Notes: generated by a model not told the origin, from the sequence alone. Positions 1 to 9,480 are shown, counted from the stretch's first letter. The stretch: 64,000 bases of DNA from Marinovum algicola (GCF_900109145.1 NZ_FNYY01000004.1:62001-126000); one strand, 5' to 3'. Numbers and translations: made by a program.

Positions 1-652
1 CGAATTCGGTGACGTTCAACAGATCCGCGATCATATGTCCGGTCAGCCCGTTGGCGATAAACGCCAGAACGTCGCGTTCCGATGGCGACAACCGCTCACA
101 TTCCGCGCCATAGGCCCAGCCCTCGTGGATATCGTCCTTCGACTCGATCAGCGTGTTCGCCATCATCGCCGAAACGGCGGAAAACGCTCGCAGGGTTCCG
201 GCCCCGAACAGCGAGGTGGGATCATCACGGCAGCTCAGCGTGATGCCCGCTCCCTGCCCCCCTGAATAGCAACCGTAAGAAATCAGGAAATTGTAGCCGT
301 AGCTCAGGCTCGCGGCGCGCCAGTCGCGAAGCTTTCCCGAAGCCGGCGCACGCCGTTCTTCGCGCGCAATATCGACAAGCAAAGGGACATCCCTGGACAA
401 GGCGCCGCGAACAAGGGGATCGACCGTGGCGAAGCCTTCTTGGCTGTATTGCTCGAGCCAGAGCGGATCCTTCGAGCTTCGCACCCAATTGACCTGGCGG
501 GGAGCGGTGTTGAAACCCCCGATGTTCACCGCCTCGGCACCAAGGCGACGCGCAATGCCCATGGTCGCCCACCAATGGCTGTCGGCATCCTGCGCGCGCG
601 CCAGCGCATCGGCGGTGTCGATCACCAGTTGCCCGATGCGCGTCGTCTTCAC
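1..652 (-). CDS. LuxR-family autoinducer-binding transcriptional regulator (3' end beyond window)
   Basis: Read on the minus strand from a GTG at 652 with the ribosome site GGAGA eight bases upstream; 217 codons lie in the window and the C-terminus is cut by the window edge. The N-terminal part has the autoinducer-binding pattern of LuxR proteins (W-L-E-Q-Y then F-A-T-V-D-P-L-V at about residues 58-75). The last residues begin the helix-turn-helix (LSPSERDVLAFIANGLTG). The family senses acyl-homoserine lactones or related ligands and binds promoter DNA as a dimer. No luxI synthase is visible, so it may be a solo or its partner may lie to the left. An open frame of 203 codons in another minus-strand frame is a shadow. 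Confidence 0.85.
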   Translation of the reverse strand, partial: MKTTRIGQLVIDTADALARAQDADSHWWATMGIARRLGAEAVNIGGFNTAPRQVNWVRSSKDPLWLEQYSQEGFATVDPLVRGALSRDVPLLVDIAREERRAPASGKLRDWRAASLSYGYNFLISYGCYSGGQGAGITLSCRDDPTSLFGAGTLRAFSAVSAMMANTLIESKDDIHEGWAYGAECERLSPSERDVLAFIANGLTGHMIADLLNVTEF

Positions 653-983
653 GGTGGCGGTCTCCTGCAAATGAGGGCGTCGAGGAAATGGCTCTGATCA
701 GAAGCTTAGCGGAAGACCGGGCAAAACGGCAGGGCCACGCGACGCTCCCGCATCCATTCGCCGGGGCCGGACACCGTTGATGGCGCTCTCTGCCCGGGAC
801 CGAATCGTAGCGCCTTGGAAGGGCACGAAACAATTACCGCCCGGCCTCCAGCCACATCGAGATTATCTGTCGCGTCTGCCATCTTCACATCCGTTTTGTC
901 ATCGTGACCGTCACCGCAAACGGTCCCAAGCCCTTGAGAGCAGGGCATTTGATAAATTTCAACGCCTTGTGAAGAAATCTGGT
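653..983. other. Intergenic region between luxR-type gene and ffs
   Basis: No credible gene on either strand. It should hold the promoter of the minus-strand regulator. Two small inverted repeats are visible: GACCGT/ACGGTC at 906-925 (8-base loop) and GCCCT/AGGGC at 930-946. Neither is followed by a T-run, so they are weak terminator candidates for ffs. I found no sequence resembling a lux box. Confidence 0.4.
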
Positions 984-1077
984 GAGAGGCTGGACAACGA
1001 CCCAAGCGGGGCTCGTTACGGCTGCTTCCTTCCGGACCTGACCGGGTTGGCGAGGCGCCTGCCCGCGCCAACCTCTC
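984..1077 (-). ncRNA. ffs: Signal recognition particle 4.5S RNA
   Basis: Read on the minus strand, the segment contains the universally conserved SRP RNA apical domain, GGTCAGGTCCGGAAGGAAGC, which binds Ffh and carries the GGAA tetraloop. The two ends, GAGAGGTTGG and CCAGCCTCTC, pair over ten bases with one G-U, closing a hairpin of about 94 nt. This matches the short bacterial SRP RNA used with Ffh and FtsY for co-translational membrane targeting. The exact ends may extend a few bases. No ffh or dnaX lies beside it here. Confidence 0.93.
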
Positions 1078-1163
1078 GACCCGCTATGTAATCAACCGCG
1101 CCGCCGCTTGCAAGAGGGGCATCCGCATGCCATCCCCACGCTGACACCTACGGGAGAGCCAGC

Positions 1164-2129
1164 ATGAAACACGCGGAAACGGTCACTTTTGGCGGTTCGG
1201 CCCTCGACCGCGCGGCCGAGATTCGCGGCGATGCCGCGGCCCTCGCCGCCGCGCAGGCCGACCCGCAGGCCCGCGCCGTGCTGATCTGGCGCGGCAAGCC
1301 GCTGCTGGACGAGGAAACCGGCGCGCTGATCCGCCTGCCGCTCGATCACCCGGTGCTGGCGCAGGGCGACGACGACCTGATGCTGCTCGGCCGCGAGGGC
1401 GGTGCGGCGATCTTTGCCTGCAACCTCTCGGCGTGGGAACCGGTGGATCTCGACGGCGGGACGCTGGGGCACTTCGTCGATGCCTCGGTGCAACGCCACC
1501 CCGACCTGCCCGGCGGCATGGGTTTTGCCGAGCTGCGGATGAACATGACCCGGCTCACCCCGCGCGACGCCGAACTGGCGGCAACTGCCAAGGCGATCCT
1601 CGGCTGGCACGACAGCCATGGCTTCTGTTCGCGCTGCGGCAGCAAGTCCGAGATCATCAACGCCGGCTGGCAGCGCGCCTGCCGCGACTGCGGCGCACAG
1701 CATTTCCCGCGCACCGATCCGGTGGTCATCATGCTGATCACCCATGGCAATTCCGTGCTTGTCGGCCGCTCTCCCGGGTGGCCCGAGGGGATGTATTCCC
1801 TGCTCGCCGGCTTTGTCGAACCGGGCGAAACGCTCGAGGCGGCGGTGCGCCGCGAGGTGCTGGAAGAGGCCGGCATTCCGGTGGGCCAGGTCAGCTACCT
1901 CGCCTCGCAGCCCTGGCCCTTTCCGGCCTCGCTGATGTTTGGCTGCCGGGGCGAGGCGCTGGCGCGCGACATCACTCTCGACCCGGTCGAGCTCGAGGAT
2001 GCGCGCTGGGTCAGCCGAGAGGAGATGGCCACCGCCTTTGCCGGCGATCATCCGGTGCTCCTGCCGGCGCGGAAAGGTGCAATTGCACAGTTTCTCCTGC
2101 GGAACTGGCTTGCGGATACGCTGGATTGA
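1164..2129 (+). CDS. nudC: NAD(H) pyrophosphatase / NAD-decapping Nudix hydrolase NudC
   Basis: A 321-residue protein with the complete NudC layout. A zinc ribbon has cysteines at 155, 158, 173 and 176. The Nudix box runs from G216 to about 238 (GFVEPGETLEAAVRREVLEE), and the NADH-specific SQPWPFP motif is at 248-254. The family cleaves NAD(H) to NMN(H) and AMP and removes NAD caps from RNA. The start has GGGAGAG eight bases upstream. It reads divergently from ffs; the SRPBCC gene follows 40 bases later and may share its transcript. Confidence 0.95.
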   Translation: MKHAETVTFGGSALDRAAEIRGDAAALAAAQADPQARAVLIWRGKPLLDEETGALIRLPLDHPVLAQGDDDLMLLGREGGAAIFACNLSAWEPVDLDGGTLGHFVDASVQRHPDLPGGMGFAELRMNMTRLTPRDAELAATAKAILGWHDSHGFCSRCGSKSEIINAGWQRACRDCGAQHFPRTDPVVIMLITHGNSVLVGRSPGWPEGMYSLLAGFVEPGETLEAAVRREVLEEAGIPVGQVSYLASQPWPFPASLMFGCRGEALARDITLDPVELEDARWVSREEMATAFAGDHPVLLPARKGAIAQFLLRNWLADTLD

Positions 2130-2169
2130 CGCAAGACTGACGGCCAACAAAAACAGGCCGGGCCGTCAG

Positions 2170-2649
2170 ATGGAATTCACCAGTCAGGAAGACATCGAAG
2201 CGCCGATCGACAAGGTCTTTGCCGCGCTTTCGGATTTCGAAACCATGGAACGCCAGGCGATGCGCCGGGGCGTCAAGGTTCGCAGGCATGGCGCCCCGGC
2301 CGGGGTCGGGACAGACCCTGAGGCCAGCCAGCGCTGGACCGCCGGTTTCAAGTTTCGCGGACGCGAGATGGAGGCCGATATCGCGCTGCTGCGCATCCTG
2401 CCGCCGGAGGCTCTGGCCTTTGCCGGCAAGGCCGGCGGGATGGAGACCGAGATGACCATCGACCTGACCGCGCTGACGCCCAATCGCACCCGGATGAACG
2501 TGCAGGCGCGGCTGGCCCCCAGAACGCTCTCGGCGCGGCTCCTGGTGCAGTCGCTGAAGCTGGCCAAGGCGCGGATGACAAGGAAGTTTTCGGTTCGGGT
2601 GGCGCAATTCGCCAAGACCATCGAGGGTCGCGCGCGCAAAGCTGCGTGA
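2170..2649 (+). CDS. SRPBCC family protein (START/CoxG-like fold)
   Basis: A 159-residue protein starting MEFTSQEDIEAPIDKVFAAL, the usual first strand and helix of SRPBCC hydrophobic-ligand-binding proteins. The frame stays open far upstream into nudC, but the ATG at 2170 sits where family members start. No catalytic motif is visible and the ligand is unknown. The C-terminus is basic (KLAKARMTRKFSVRVAQF). It lies between nudC and the DUF4198 gene on the same strand. Confidence 0.8.
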   Translation: MEFTSQEDIEAPIDKVFAALSDFETMERQAMRRGVKVRRHGAPAGVGTDPEASQRWTAGFKFRGREMEADIALLRILPPEALAFAGKAGGMETEMTIDLTALTPNRTRMNVQARLAPRTLSARLLVQSLKLAKARMTRKFSVRVAQFAKTIEGRARKAA

Positions 2650-2707
2650 GCCGGCTTGCCGATGTCGCCGGGCGCGCTATCGTTCGCATCTTGCAGGAGG
2701 GTTCCCG

Positions 2708-3523
2708 ATGATACGACGATTGACCGCCACACTTGGCCTCGGACTGGGGCTCAGCGCCTTTCCGCTTCTCGCGGCTGCGCATGAGTTTTACATCGATGCG
2801 CTGGCCTGGCAGGTGCCGTCGAACAGCTTCCTGATGGCCAATATCCGCGTCGGAGAAAAATTCGAAGGCCCGGCCTATTCCTACTTTCCGCCGCGCATCC
2901 GGCGGTTCGACATCCTGATGAACGACCAGACCTATCAGATCCGGGGCCGCGCCGGCGACCGGCCGGCCCTGCGCGTGCCGACGCCGGACGACGGGTTGGC
3001 GGTGGTCGTGCATGTGACCAACGACACCGTCCTGACCTATCAGGACTACGAATTGTTCGAAAGTTTCCTGATCCACAAGGACTGGGCGCCGCTGCTTGAG
3101 GAACACAAGGCGCGCGGCCTGTCCGAGACCGGCGTGCGCGAGCGCTATTCGCGGTATGGCAAGGCGCTGATCGCGGTCGGCGATGGCGCGGGGGCCGACC
3201 GCGAGGCAGGCCTCGAAACCGAGATCGTGGCGCTGGCCAATCCCTATACCGACGATCTCTCGGACGGGTTGCCAGTCCGGGTGCTTTATCAGGGCGCGCC
3301 CCGGGCCGATGCGCAGGTCGAGCTTTTTGCCAAATCGCCCGAGGGCGAGGTCGAGATCACGCTGCTGCGCACCGACGCCGAGGGGGTTGCGCTGCTGCCG
3401 GTGACCCCGGGGCAGGTCTATCTTGCCGATGCGGTGGTGGTCCGTCCGTTGGAGCCGGTGGCCGAGGATGACCCGGTGTGGGAATCGCTCTGGGCCTCGC
3501 TGACCTTCAAGGTGCCGGAGTAG
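2708..3523 (+). CDS. DUF4198 domain-containing periplasmic protein
   Basis: 271 residues with a cleavable signal peptide (hydrophobic residues 5-23, cleavage likely after LLAAA before HEFYID). The mature start HEFY and the later segment GLPVRVLYQGAPRADAQVEL match DUF4198 proteins, periplasmic beta-rich proteins often linked to nickel or cobalt handling. That link is not supported by transporter genes here, although a cobalamin gene lies convergently next door. AGGAGG lies six bases before the ATG. Confidence 0.8.
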   Translation: MIRRLTATLGLGLGLSAFPLLAAAHEFYIDALAWQVPSNSFLMANIRVGEKFEGPAYSYFPPRIRRFDILMNDQTYQIRGRAGDRPALRVPTPDDGLAVVVHVTNDTVLTYQDYELFESFLIHKDWAPLLEEHKARGLSETGVRERYSRYGKALIAVGDGAGADREAGLETEIVALANPYTDDLSDGLPVRVLYQGAPRADAQVELFAKSPEGEVEITLLRTDAEGVALLPVTPGQVYLADAVVVRPLEPVAEDDPVWESLWASLTFKVPE

Positions 3524-3589
3524 GCAGAAGGTCCGCCCCTCGACAGGCAGGGGCCCCGGGACACGCCCGGGGCGCGCGGGATTACCGGC

Positions 3590-4162
3590 CTAGCGGTTTG
3601 CGCCGGGCACCCAGAGCACGTCGGCGGCGCCATCGTCATTGGCGATCCGGCCGGCCACGAAGAACCAGTCGGACAGCCGGTTGAGATAGGTCACCGCGTG
3701 GCTGTTGATCGGCTCTGCCCCGGCCAGCTCCACCGCCAGCCGCTCGGCGCGGCGCGCCACCGTGCGACAGAGATGCAGATGCGCCGCCAGCGCCGAGCCG
3801 CCGGGCAGGATGAAGCTCCGCAACGGCGTCAGCCGCGCGTTCATCGCGTCGATCTCGGCCTCCAGCCGCGTGGTCTGTTCGGCCACCATCCGCAGCGGCG
3901 GATACTCCGGTGTCTCGCCGTCTTCCGGCTCGGGGTTGCAGAGATCGGCGCCCAGATCGAACAGGTCGTTCTGGATTCGCGCCAGCGCCGCGTCGGCCTC
4001 GCCCTCGGCATGCAGCCGCGCCAGCCCGACAGTGGCGTTCAGCTCGTCCGAGGTGCCATAGGCGTCGACCCGCAGCGCATGTTTGGCCACCCGGGTGCCA
4101 TTGCCCAGCGCGGTATCGCCCTTGTCGCCGGTGCGGGTGTAGATCTTGCTCAGTACAACCAT
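3590..4162 (-). CDS. Cob(I)alamin adenosyltransferase, PduO type
   Basis: 190 residues from the ATG at 4162; the longer open frame adds nine unlikely residues. The N-terminus has the ATP-binding motif YTRTGDKGDTAL. Further on are RSFILPGG and RTVARRAERL, both typical of PduO-type adenosyltransferases, which transfer adenosyl from ATP to cob(I)alamin to make coenzyme B12. One base separates it from the stop of the HIG1-type gene upstream, so the two are surely co-transcribed. Confidence 0.93.
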   Translation of the reverse strand: MVVLSKIYTRTGDKGDTALGNGTRVAKHALRVDAYGTSDELNATVGLARLHAEGEADAALARIQNDLFDLGADLCNPEPEDGETPEYPPLRMVAEQTTRLEAEIDAMNARLTPLRSFILPGGSALAAHLHLCRTVARRAERLAVELAGAEPINSHAVTYLNRLSDWFFVAGRIANDDGAADVLWVPGANR

Positions 4163-4163
4163 G

Positions 4164-4367
4164 TCAGCCCTTTCCCCGGATCCAGACAAACAGCAGAATC
4201 AGCACCACCGCAACAAACTGTGCGATGATCCGCCAGCGCATCGCCTTGTTGGCGTATTTCTTGTTGAACGCCCCGCCCTTGGCAAAGCTGCCGATGCCAA
4301 AGAGCAGAATGGCCACGACGCAGAGCAGGGCGACGCCGATGATGTAAAAGAGCGGATCATTCGCCAT
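4164..4367 (-). CDS. HIG1-type twin transmembrane helix small protein
   Basis: 67 residues from the ATG at 4367, preceded by GGGAGG. Two hydrophobic helices (about residues 6-25 and 47-63) flank a short basic loop (KGGAFNKKYANKAMRWR), the layout of alphaproteobacterial HIG1-domain proteins related to mitochondrial respiratory supercomplex factors. Function in bacteria is inferred only from that fold. The long in-frame upstream extension lacks sense and is not included. It is followed after one base by the cobalamin adenosyltransferase gene, a pairing I report as seen. Confidence 0.85.
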   Translation of the reverse strand: MANDPLFYIIGVALLCVVAILLFGIGSFAKGGAFNKKYANKAMRWRIIAQFVAVVLILLFVWIRGKG

Positions 4368-4437
4368 GACGGCCTCCCGGTTGGTGATTGCCTGTGACAT
4401 ACGCCATCGCCGGGCGAAAGCGAAATGGCGTATCGCC

Positions 4438-5265
4438 TCACCCCTTGGCGAGGATCCAGTCGAGCCAGGCGGTCGGCAGAAGCCGCTTGAGCAGGCCGAA
4501 GACATAGGTCGGCGTGGTCACGTAATAGCGCGCTCGCGGCGCCGGATCCTCCAACGCCCGCCAGAGCTTTTCGGTCACGGCCGAGGCCGGCAGCTCGAAC
4601 CGGTCCGGTCCGCGTTCGTCATACAGCCGCTTGCGCAGCCGGGTGCGGTACTGCTCGGCGCGGGGCGCGTTTTCCCAATCGATCCAGCGTTCGAAATGCG
4701 GCACGGAGTTTTGCCGGATGCGCGAGGTCACCGGCCCCGGTTCGAGCGTGATGATCCGGATCGGCGTGTCGCGCATCTCGATCCGCAGCGTGTCGGTCAG
4801 CCCCTCGAGCGCATGTTTGCTGGCGTTGTAGGCGCCGCGCCATGGGGCGACGATGAACCCCAGGATCGACGAGCAATTGACGATCCGCCCATGGCCCTGC
4901 GCCCGCATCACCGGGATCACCTGCCGGGTCAGGTCGTGCACGCCAAAGACATTGGTCTGAAACAGTTCGGCCAGCGCCTCGCGCGGCAGATCCTCGACCG
5001 CGCCGGGCACCGCATAGGCGCCGTTGTTGAACAGCGCATCGAGCCGCCCGCCGGTGGCCTCGAGCACCTGCGCCAGACCGGAGCGGATACTGTCGGGGTC
5101 GGCATAATCGATGCGCGGGCTCTCAAAGCCCTGATCGCGCAGCTCCTGGCAATCGGCCTCCTTGCGGCAAGAGGCAAAGACACGCCAGCCCCGCCGTTGC
5201 AGGCCCAGGGCAGCGTCGCGGCCGATGCCCGAGGAACAGCCGGTAATCAGGATGGACTTGCGCAT
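4438..5265 (-). CDS. Short-chain dehydrogenase/reductase (SDR)
   Basis: 275 residues with the classical SDR set: the nucleotide-binding TGCSSGIG at 9-16, NNGAY at 80-84, catalytic serine near 132-133, and Y146 with K150 in YNASK. The C-terminal tail (YYVTTPTYVFGLLKRLLP) is typical of the SDR group related to retinol dehydrogenases, probably membrane-associated. The substrate cannot be read from sequence. The ATG follows GGAG at a good distance (GGAGCCCGC). It may be read into by the SH3 gene upstream. Confidence 0.9.
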   Translation of the reverse strand: MRKSILITGCSSGIGRDAALGLQRRGWRVFASCRKEADCQELRDQGFESPRIDYADPDSIRSGLAQVLEATGGRLDALFNNGAYAVPGAVEDLPREALAELFQTNVFGVHDLTRQVIPVMRAQGHGRIVNCSSILGFIVAPWRGAYNASKHALEGLTDTLRIEMRDTPIRIITLEPGPVTSRIRQNSVPHFERWIDWENAPRAEQYRTRLRKRLYDERGPDRFELPASAVTEKLWRALEDPAPRARYYVTTPTYVFGLLKRLLPTAWLDWILAKG

Positions 5266-5344
5266 GCGGGCTCCTGTCGGTGGTCACGTCACGCGCATGA
5301 TGTGAGCGAGGCGGGCGGCAGACGCAAGCAGAGATCCGCAGGCG

Positions 5345-6085
5345 TCACCGTGTGGCGACGAGATGACCGGCCATCCAGCCGATCCGGCCACTCTCGACCG
5401 ACTTCAGCTTGACCCAGCCGTCCTGGCCGCTGCGCAGGATGCGCACCTCGGTCCCCGAGGTCATCGCCGACAGCACCGGAAAATTGGTTCCCGGCCCCAT
5501 CCGCAGATTGGCCCGCGAGGCGGTGATACGGCCGCTGGCAAATTGCCCGGCCGGGCTGCGGGTCGAGACCGTGAGCGTCGCGCCCGACGGCGCTCCGGCC
5601 AGCGCGCGCGGACGCAGGCGCGGGCGGAGCGAGGCCTCGGGGGCCGCCCGGGTGTTCGAGGCAATGGCCACGGGTATCTCGGACTCGCCGATCGTTTCAC
5701 CCAAGTCATCGGGGCGCAGCGGCGGTGCATCGGTTCGGGCGACGGCCGGCGCGGCGGAGACTTGGTCGTCCTGTGCGGGCTCTTGCGCCTCTGCGGCAAA
5801 GGCCAGGGCCTTCACGTTGCTCAGGGTCCGGGGTTGCGCGGCGGGGTGCTTGTCGCGCAGCGCAGTCAGCAGCGCGGTTTCAAGTTGCCGCTGGACGGTT
5901 CCGCGCGGGGCGAGATCGGCCGCCTGGCGGCGGGCCACCTTCCGCGGCGTCTCGGCCTGCGACGCTTCGGCGGCAATGGCGGCGCCGTCGGCATTGGCGG
6001 TTCCCGGTTGGAAATCTGCGCCGCCCGAGGCCTCGTAATAGCCCCAGCCAAGAAAGGCGAAAGTCAACCAGACATAGGTTTTCAT
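5345..6085 (-). CDS. SH3 domain-containing envelope protein (paralogue 1)
   Basis: 246 residues. The N-terminus MKTYVWLTFAFLGWGYYEASG is a short hydrophobic segment, likely a membrane anchor or uncleaved signal. The middle (about 30-180) is low-complexity and rich in Ala, Arg and Pro. The C-terminal 55 residues form a bacterial SH3 domain (SRANLRMGPGTNFPVLSAM and GWVKLKSVESGRIGWMAGHLV). Such domains usually bind peptidoglycan or partner proteins in the periplasm. The upstream minus-strand gene is a clear paralogue sharing the same anchor and SH3 parts. Confidence 0.85.
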   Translation of the reverse strand: MKTYVWLTFAFLGWGYYEASGGADFQPGTANADGAAIAAEASQAETPRKVARRQAADLAPRGTVQRQLETALLTALRDKHPAAQPRTLSNVKALAFAAEAQEPAQDDQVSAAPAVARTDAPPLRPDDLGETIGESEIPVAIASNTRAAPEASLRPRLRPRALAGAPSGATLTVSTRSPAGQFASGRITASRANLRMGPGTNFPVLSAMTSGTEVRILRSGQDGWVKLKSVESGRIGWMAGHLVATR

Positions 6086-6394
6086 GGCGCGATCTCCCGT
6101 TCACATCCGATGCCGCAACCGATGCGGCAGGTCCCGCGCCCGGGCTGAGATCTGGATTGCACAACAGGGCCCGCGAAACGCGGGGAAAACCGAAGCAGGT
6201 TTCCCGGAGATGGTGCCGCCTGATTGTGCCGTCTCAGCCGTCGCGGCCGGTTGTGAGGTTAACACTGCGGGGAGTCCGATGGTTCCATTGCTCCCGGATT
6301 TTTGTTGATCCGCGACACACCCCGAGGCCCGCTGGGCCGCGCGATGGCACATTCCTCACAAGGGAGGGGGCGGCCCGGCGAACCGCCACCGAGA
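6086..6394. other. Intergenic region between two SH3-domain genes
   Basis: About 309 bases without a credible gene. It must hold the promoter or leader of the minus-strand SH3 gene ending at 5345. On the minus strand a small hairpin CCGCG-ttt-CGCGG lies about 100 bases before that gene's start. I see no long repeat, T-run or clear operator. Confidence 0.4.
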
Positions 6395-6964
6395 TCAGGC
6401 TCCGTCGAGCAGGAAATCCGCGATCCAGCCGATCTGTCCCTCGGGCACCACTTGCAACCGCACCCAGCCGGCGCCGGAGTCTTCCAGCACTTCGACCTCG
6501 GTGCCGCGCGCGAGCGTACCCAGAACGCCAAAGCCGGTGCCCGGACCGTCGCGCAGATTGACCCGCGAACCATTGACCGTCCGCAGGTCTCTCGGCGCGG
6601 CGTCCTGACCCGGCCGATCCGTCACCGCTTCGGCGACTGCCAGCGCGACGGCAACCCGGGTCTCTTCCCGGGACGCGGCCGGTTCGGTCGAGGGTTCCTG
6701 GCTGCGGATCGCGGTCAGGACCGCGGTTTCAAGCTCGATCTGCGTCCTGTCGGGGAACTCGGCCGGATCGGGGCCGAGGCTGGCCGCATCGACCAGCGCC
6801 AGGCGCGTCACCTCGGCTCCGCCGGACATTTCCCGGACGATCACCGGATCGACCCGGGCAAAAACCTTGACGCCCCGGTCGCCAGGCACGAAATCGGCGC
6901 CGCCGGACATCTCGTAATAGATCAACCCCAACAGCCCGAACGTCACCCAAACATAGGATTTCAT
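6395..6964 (-). CDS. SH3 domain-containing envelope protein (paralogue 2)
   Basis: 189 residues from the ATG at 6964. The N-terminus MKSYVWVTFGLLGLIYYEMSG matches paralogue 1 almost residue for residue, followed by SGGADFVPG against SGGADFQPG. The C-terminal SH3 domain (SRVNLRDGPGTGFGVLGTL, GWVRLQVVPEGQIGWIADFLL) is also shared. The linker is shorter and has diverged. The pair is a tandem duplication. An open extension of 25 codons upstream is not used, as family similarity begins at MKSYVW. Confidence 0.85.
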   Translation of the reverse strand: MKSYVWVTFGLLGLIYYEMSGGADFVPGDRGVKVFARVDPVIVREMSGGAEVTRLALVDAASLGPDPAEFPDRTQIELETAVLTAIRSQEPSTEPAASREETRVAVALAVAEAVTDRPGQDAAPRDLRTVNGSRVNLRDGPGTGFGVLGTLARGTEVEVLEDSGAGWVRLQVVPEGQIGWIADFLLDGA

Positions 6965-7167
6965 ACCCAAACGCCCCCGCTTACTCGTACTGGCAGACTT
7001 TACTTTGCTCCGATGTCTGGATAGCTGATTCGAACACACGGACTAAGGGAAAAGCTGCCTGGCGCTCCCCTCCTATCCCGATGCCCCTTTACATCTCCTT
7101 TCAGGTACAAGGCGCTGTGAGACATCAGGTGCTTTACGGTCACCGCTGCTGAGGCTACACAATATCC

Positions 7168-9474
7168 ATGAGCGACGACACTTCCGACAACAACATCGGC
7201 CAGGCCGATCTGGCAGAACCCCTGCGCCGGGCGCTGGGCGAACGCTACCTGACCTATGCGCTTTCGACCATCATGCACCGGGCCCTGCCCGATGCGCGGG
7301 ACGGGTTGAAACCGGTGCACCGGCGCATCCTTTACGCGATGCACCGGCTGCGGCTGGCCTCGAATGGCAAGTTCCTGAAATCGGCCAAGATCTCGGGCGA
7401 CACCATGGGCGATTTCCACCCCCATGGCGATGCCGCGATCTATGATGCGATGGCGCGGCTGGCGCAGGATTTCAACGTCCGTTATCCGCTGGTCGACGGC
7501 CAGGGCAACTTCGGCAACATCGACGGCGACAATCCGGCCGCCTCGCGCTACACCGAAGCGCGGATGACCTTTGTCGCCGAGGCGCTGCTCAACGGCCTGG
7601 ATGAGAACGCCGTCGATTTTCGCGACAATTACGATGGCCGCCTGACCGAACCCGCCGTCCTGCCGGCCGAGTTCCCCAACCTGCTGGCCAATGGCTCGTC
7701 GGGCATCGCGGTCGGCATGGCCACCAACATCCCGCCGCACAACATCCCCGAGTTGATCGACGCCTGCCTGCATCTGATCCGTACCCCGGACGCCCGCGAC
7801 GAGACCCTGCTGAACTATGTGCCCGGCCCCGATTTCCCCACCGGCGGGGTGATCGTCGAGCCGAAAGAGAACATCGCCGAGGCCTATCGCACCGGCCGCG
7901 GGTCATTCCGCCTGCGGGCGAAACACGAGATCGAGGATCTGGGCCGTGGCCAGTGGCAGATCGTCATCACCGAGATCCCCTTTCAGGTGCAGAAGTCGAA
8001 GCTGATCGAGAAGATCGCGGAGCTGATCCAGACCAAGAAGGTGCCGATCCTCGCCGACATCCGCGACGAGAGCGCCGATGACATCCGCATGGTGCTGGAA
8101 CCGCGATCCAAGAACGTCGATCCCGATGTGCTGATGGGCATGCTCTACCGCAGCTCCGATCTAGAGGTGCGGTTCTCGCTCAACATGAACGTGCTGATCG
8201 ACGGCGTCACACCCAAGGTCTGTTCGATGAAGGAGGTGCTGCGCGCCTTCCTCGATTTCCGCCGCGAGGTGTTGCAACGCCGCTCGCTGCACCGGATGGA
8301 AAAGATCGACCACCGGCTCGAAGTGCTCGAAGGCCTGATCATCGCCTTCCTCAACCTCGACCGGGTGATCGACATCATCCGCTATGACGACGCGCCCAAG
8401 GCAGCGCTGATGCGCGAGGACTGGGGCCGCGATTTCATCCGTGCCACCGATGAAAACGACTATGTCCCGCCCGCCGAAACCGACGCCCAGAGCCTGACCG
8501 AAGTGCAAGCCGAGGCGATCCTCAACATGCGGCTGCGCGCCTTGCGCCGGCTGGAAGAAATGGCGCTCCTGAACGAGCGCGACGCGCTGATGGAGGAACG
8601 CGCCGGGCTCGAGGATCTGCTGGAAAACGAAGGCCTGCAATGGGACCGGATCAGCGATCAGCTGAAAACGGCCAAAAAGACCTTTGGCAAGGATTACGCC
8701 GGCGGCGTCCGCCGCACCGCCTTTGCCGAGGCAGGCCAGATCGAGGAGGTGCCGCTCGAGGCGATGATCGACCGCGAGCCGATCACCGTGGTCTGCTCGC
8801 AGATGGGCTGGATTCGCGCCATGACCGGCCATATCGACCTGAACCGCGAACTCAAGTTCAAGGACGGCGACGGCCCGCGCTTCATCTTTCACGCGGAAAC
8901 CACCGACCGCCTGCTGGTCTTCGGCTCGAATGGCCGGTTCTACACCGTCTCGGCCGCCAACCTGCCCGGCGGGCGCGGCATGGGCGAGCCGCTGCGCCTG
9001 ATGGTCGATCTGCCGAACGAGGCCGAGATCGTCGATCTCTTCATTCACCGCCCCGAGCGCAAGTTGCTGGTGGCCTCCTCGGCCGGCGACGGCTTCGTCG
9101 TGCCGGAAGCCGAGGTCGTGGCCCAGACCCGCGCCGGCAAGCAGGTGCTCAACGTGCGTGCGCCCACCCGCGCCCGGGTCTGCAAGCCGGTGACCGGCGA
9201 TGCCGTGGCGGTGGTGGGCGAAAACCGCAAGGTCCTGGTCTTCGGCCTCGACGAACTGCCCGAAATGGGCCGGGGCAAGGGTGTTCGGCTGCAAAAGTAC
9301 AAGGATGGCGGCATGTCGGATGCCACTACCTTTACCCTCGCCGACGGGCTGAGCTGGCGCGATCCGGCCGGGCGCACCCGCACCGAGAGCAACCTTGCCG
9401 AATGGCAGGGCAAACGTGCCGGCACTGGCCGCATGGCGCCGCGCGGCTTCCCGCGGGACAACACCTTTACCTGA
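7168..9474 (+). CDS. parC: DNA topoisomerase IV subunit A
   Basis: 768 residues, full length. The breakage-reunion domain starts at the N-terminus and contains the catalytic tyrosine Y128 in AASRYTEAR. The C-terminal part carries beta-pinwheel repeats. With ParE it decatenates sister chromosomes. The quinolone-determining segment reads [12 protein letters not shown], so the positions equal to E. coli Ser80 and Glu84 are Ala89 and Asp93. The length and the missing GyrA-box support ParC over GyrA. A strong 14-base inverted repeat follows the stop. Confidence 0.94.
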   Translation: MSDDTSDNNIGQADLAEPLRRALGERYLTYALSTIMHRALPDARDGLKPVHRRILYAMHRLRLASNGKFLKSAKISGDTMGDFHPHGDAAIYDAMARLAQDFNVRYPLVDGQGNFGNIDGDNPAASRYTEARMTFVAEALLNGLDENAVDFRDNYDGRLTEPAVLPAEFPNLLANGSSGIAVGMATNIPPHNIPELIDACLHLIRTPDARDETLLNYVPGPDFPTGGVIVEPKENIAEAYRTGRGSFRLRAKHEIEDLGRGQWQIVITEIPFQVQKSKLIEKIAELIQTKKVPILADIRDESADDIRMVLEPRSKNVDPDVLMGMLYRSSDLEVRFSLNMNVLIDGVTPKVCSMKEVLRAFLDFRREVLQRRSLHRMEKIDHRLEVLEGLIIAFLNLDRVIDIIRYDDAPKAALMREDWGRDFIRATDENDYVPPAETDAQSLTEVQAEAILNMRLRALRRLEEMALLNERDALMEERAGLEDLLENEGLQWDRISDQLKTAKKTFGKDYAGGVRRTAFAEAGQIEEVPLEAMIDREPITVVCSQMGWIRAMTGHIDLNRELKFKDGDGPRFIFHAETTDRLLVFGSNGRFYTVSAANLPGGRGMGEPLRLMVDLPNEAEIVDLFIHRPERKLLVASSAGDGFVVPEAEVVAQTRAGKQVLNVRAPTRARVCKPVTGDAVAVVGENRKVLVFGLDELPEMGRGKGVRLQKYKDGGMSDATTFTLADGLSWRDPAGRTRTESNLAEWQGKRAGTGRMAPRGFPRDNTFT

Positions 9475-9480
9475 CACCCG

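Noticed and set aside
225-833. 202-codon minus-strand ORF
   Set aside because: It is Arg/Pro-rich nonsense in another frame over the LuxR-type gene and its leader.
653-983. lux box for autoregulation of the LuxR-type gene
   Set aside because: No 18-20 base palindrome of that kind is visible; only short GC hairpins.
777-1091. 104-codon plus-strand ORF
   Set aside because: It runs over the SRP RNA and the regulator leader; no similarity.
1092-2150. 352-codon minus-strand ORF opposite nudC
   Set aside because: Antisense shadow caused by high GC; nudC has the complete motif set.
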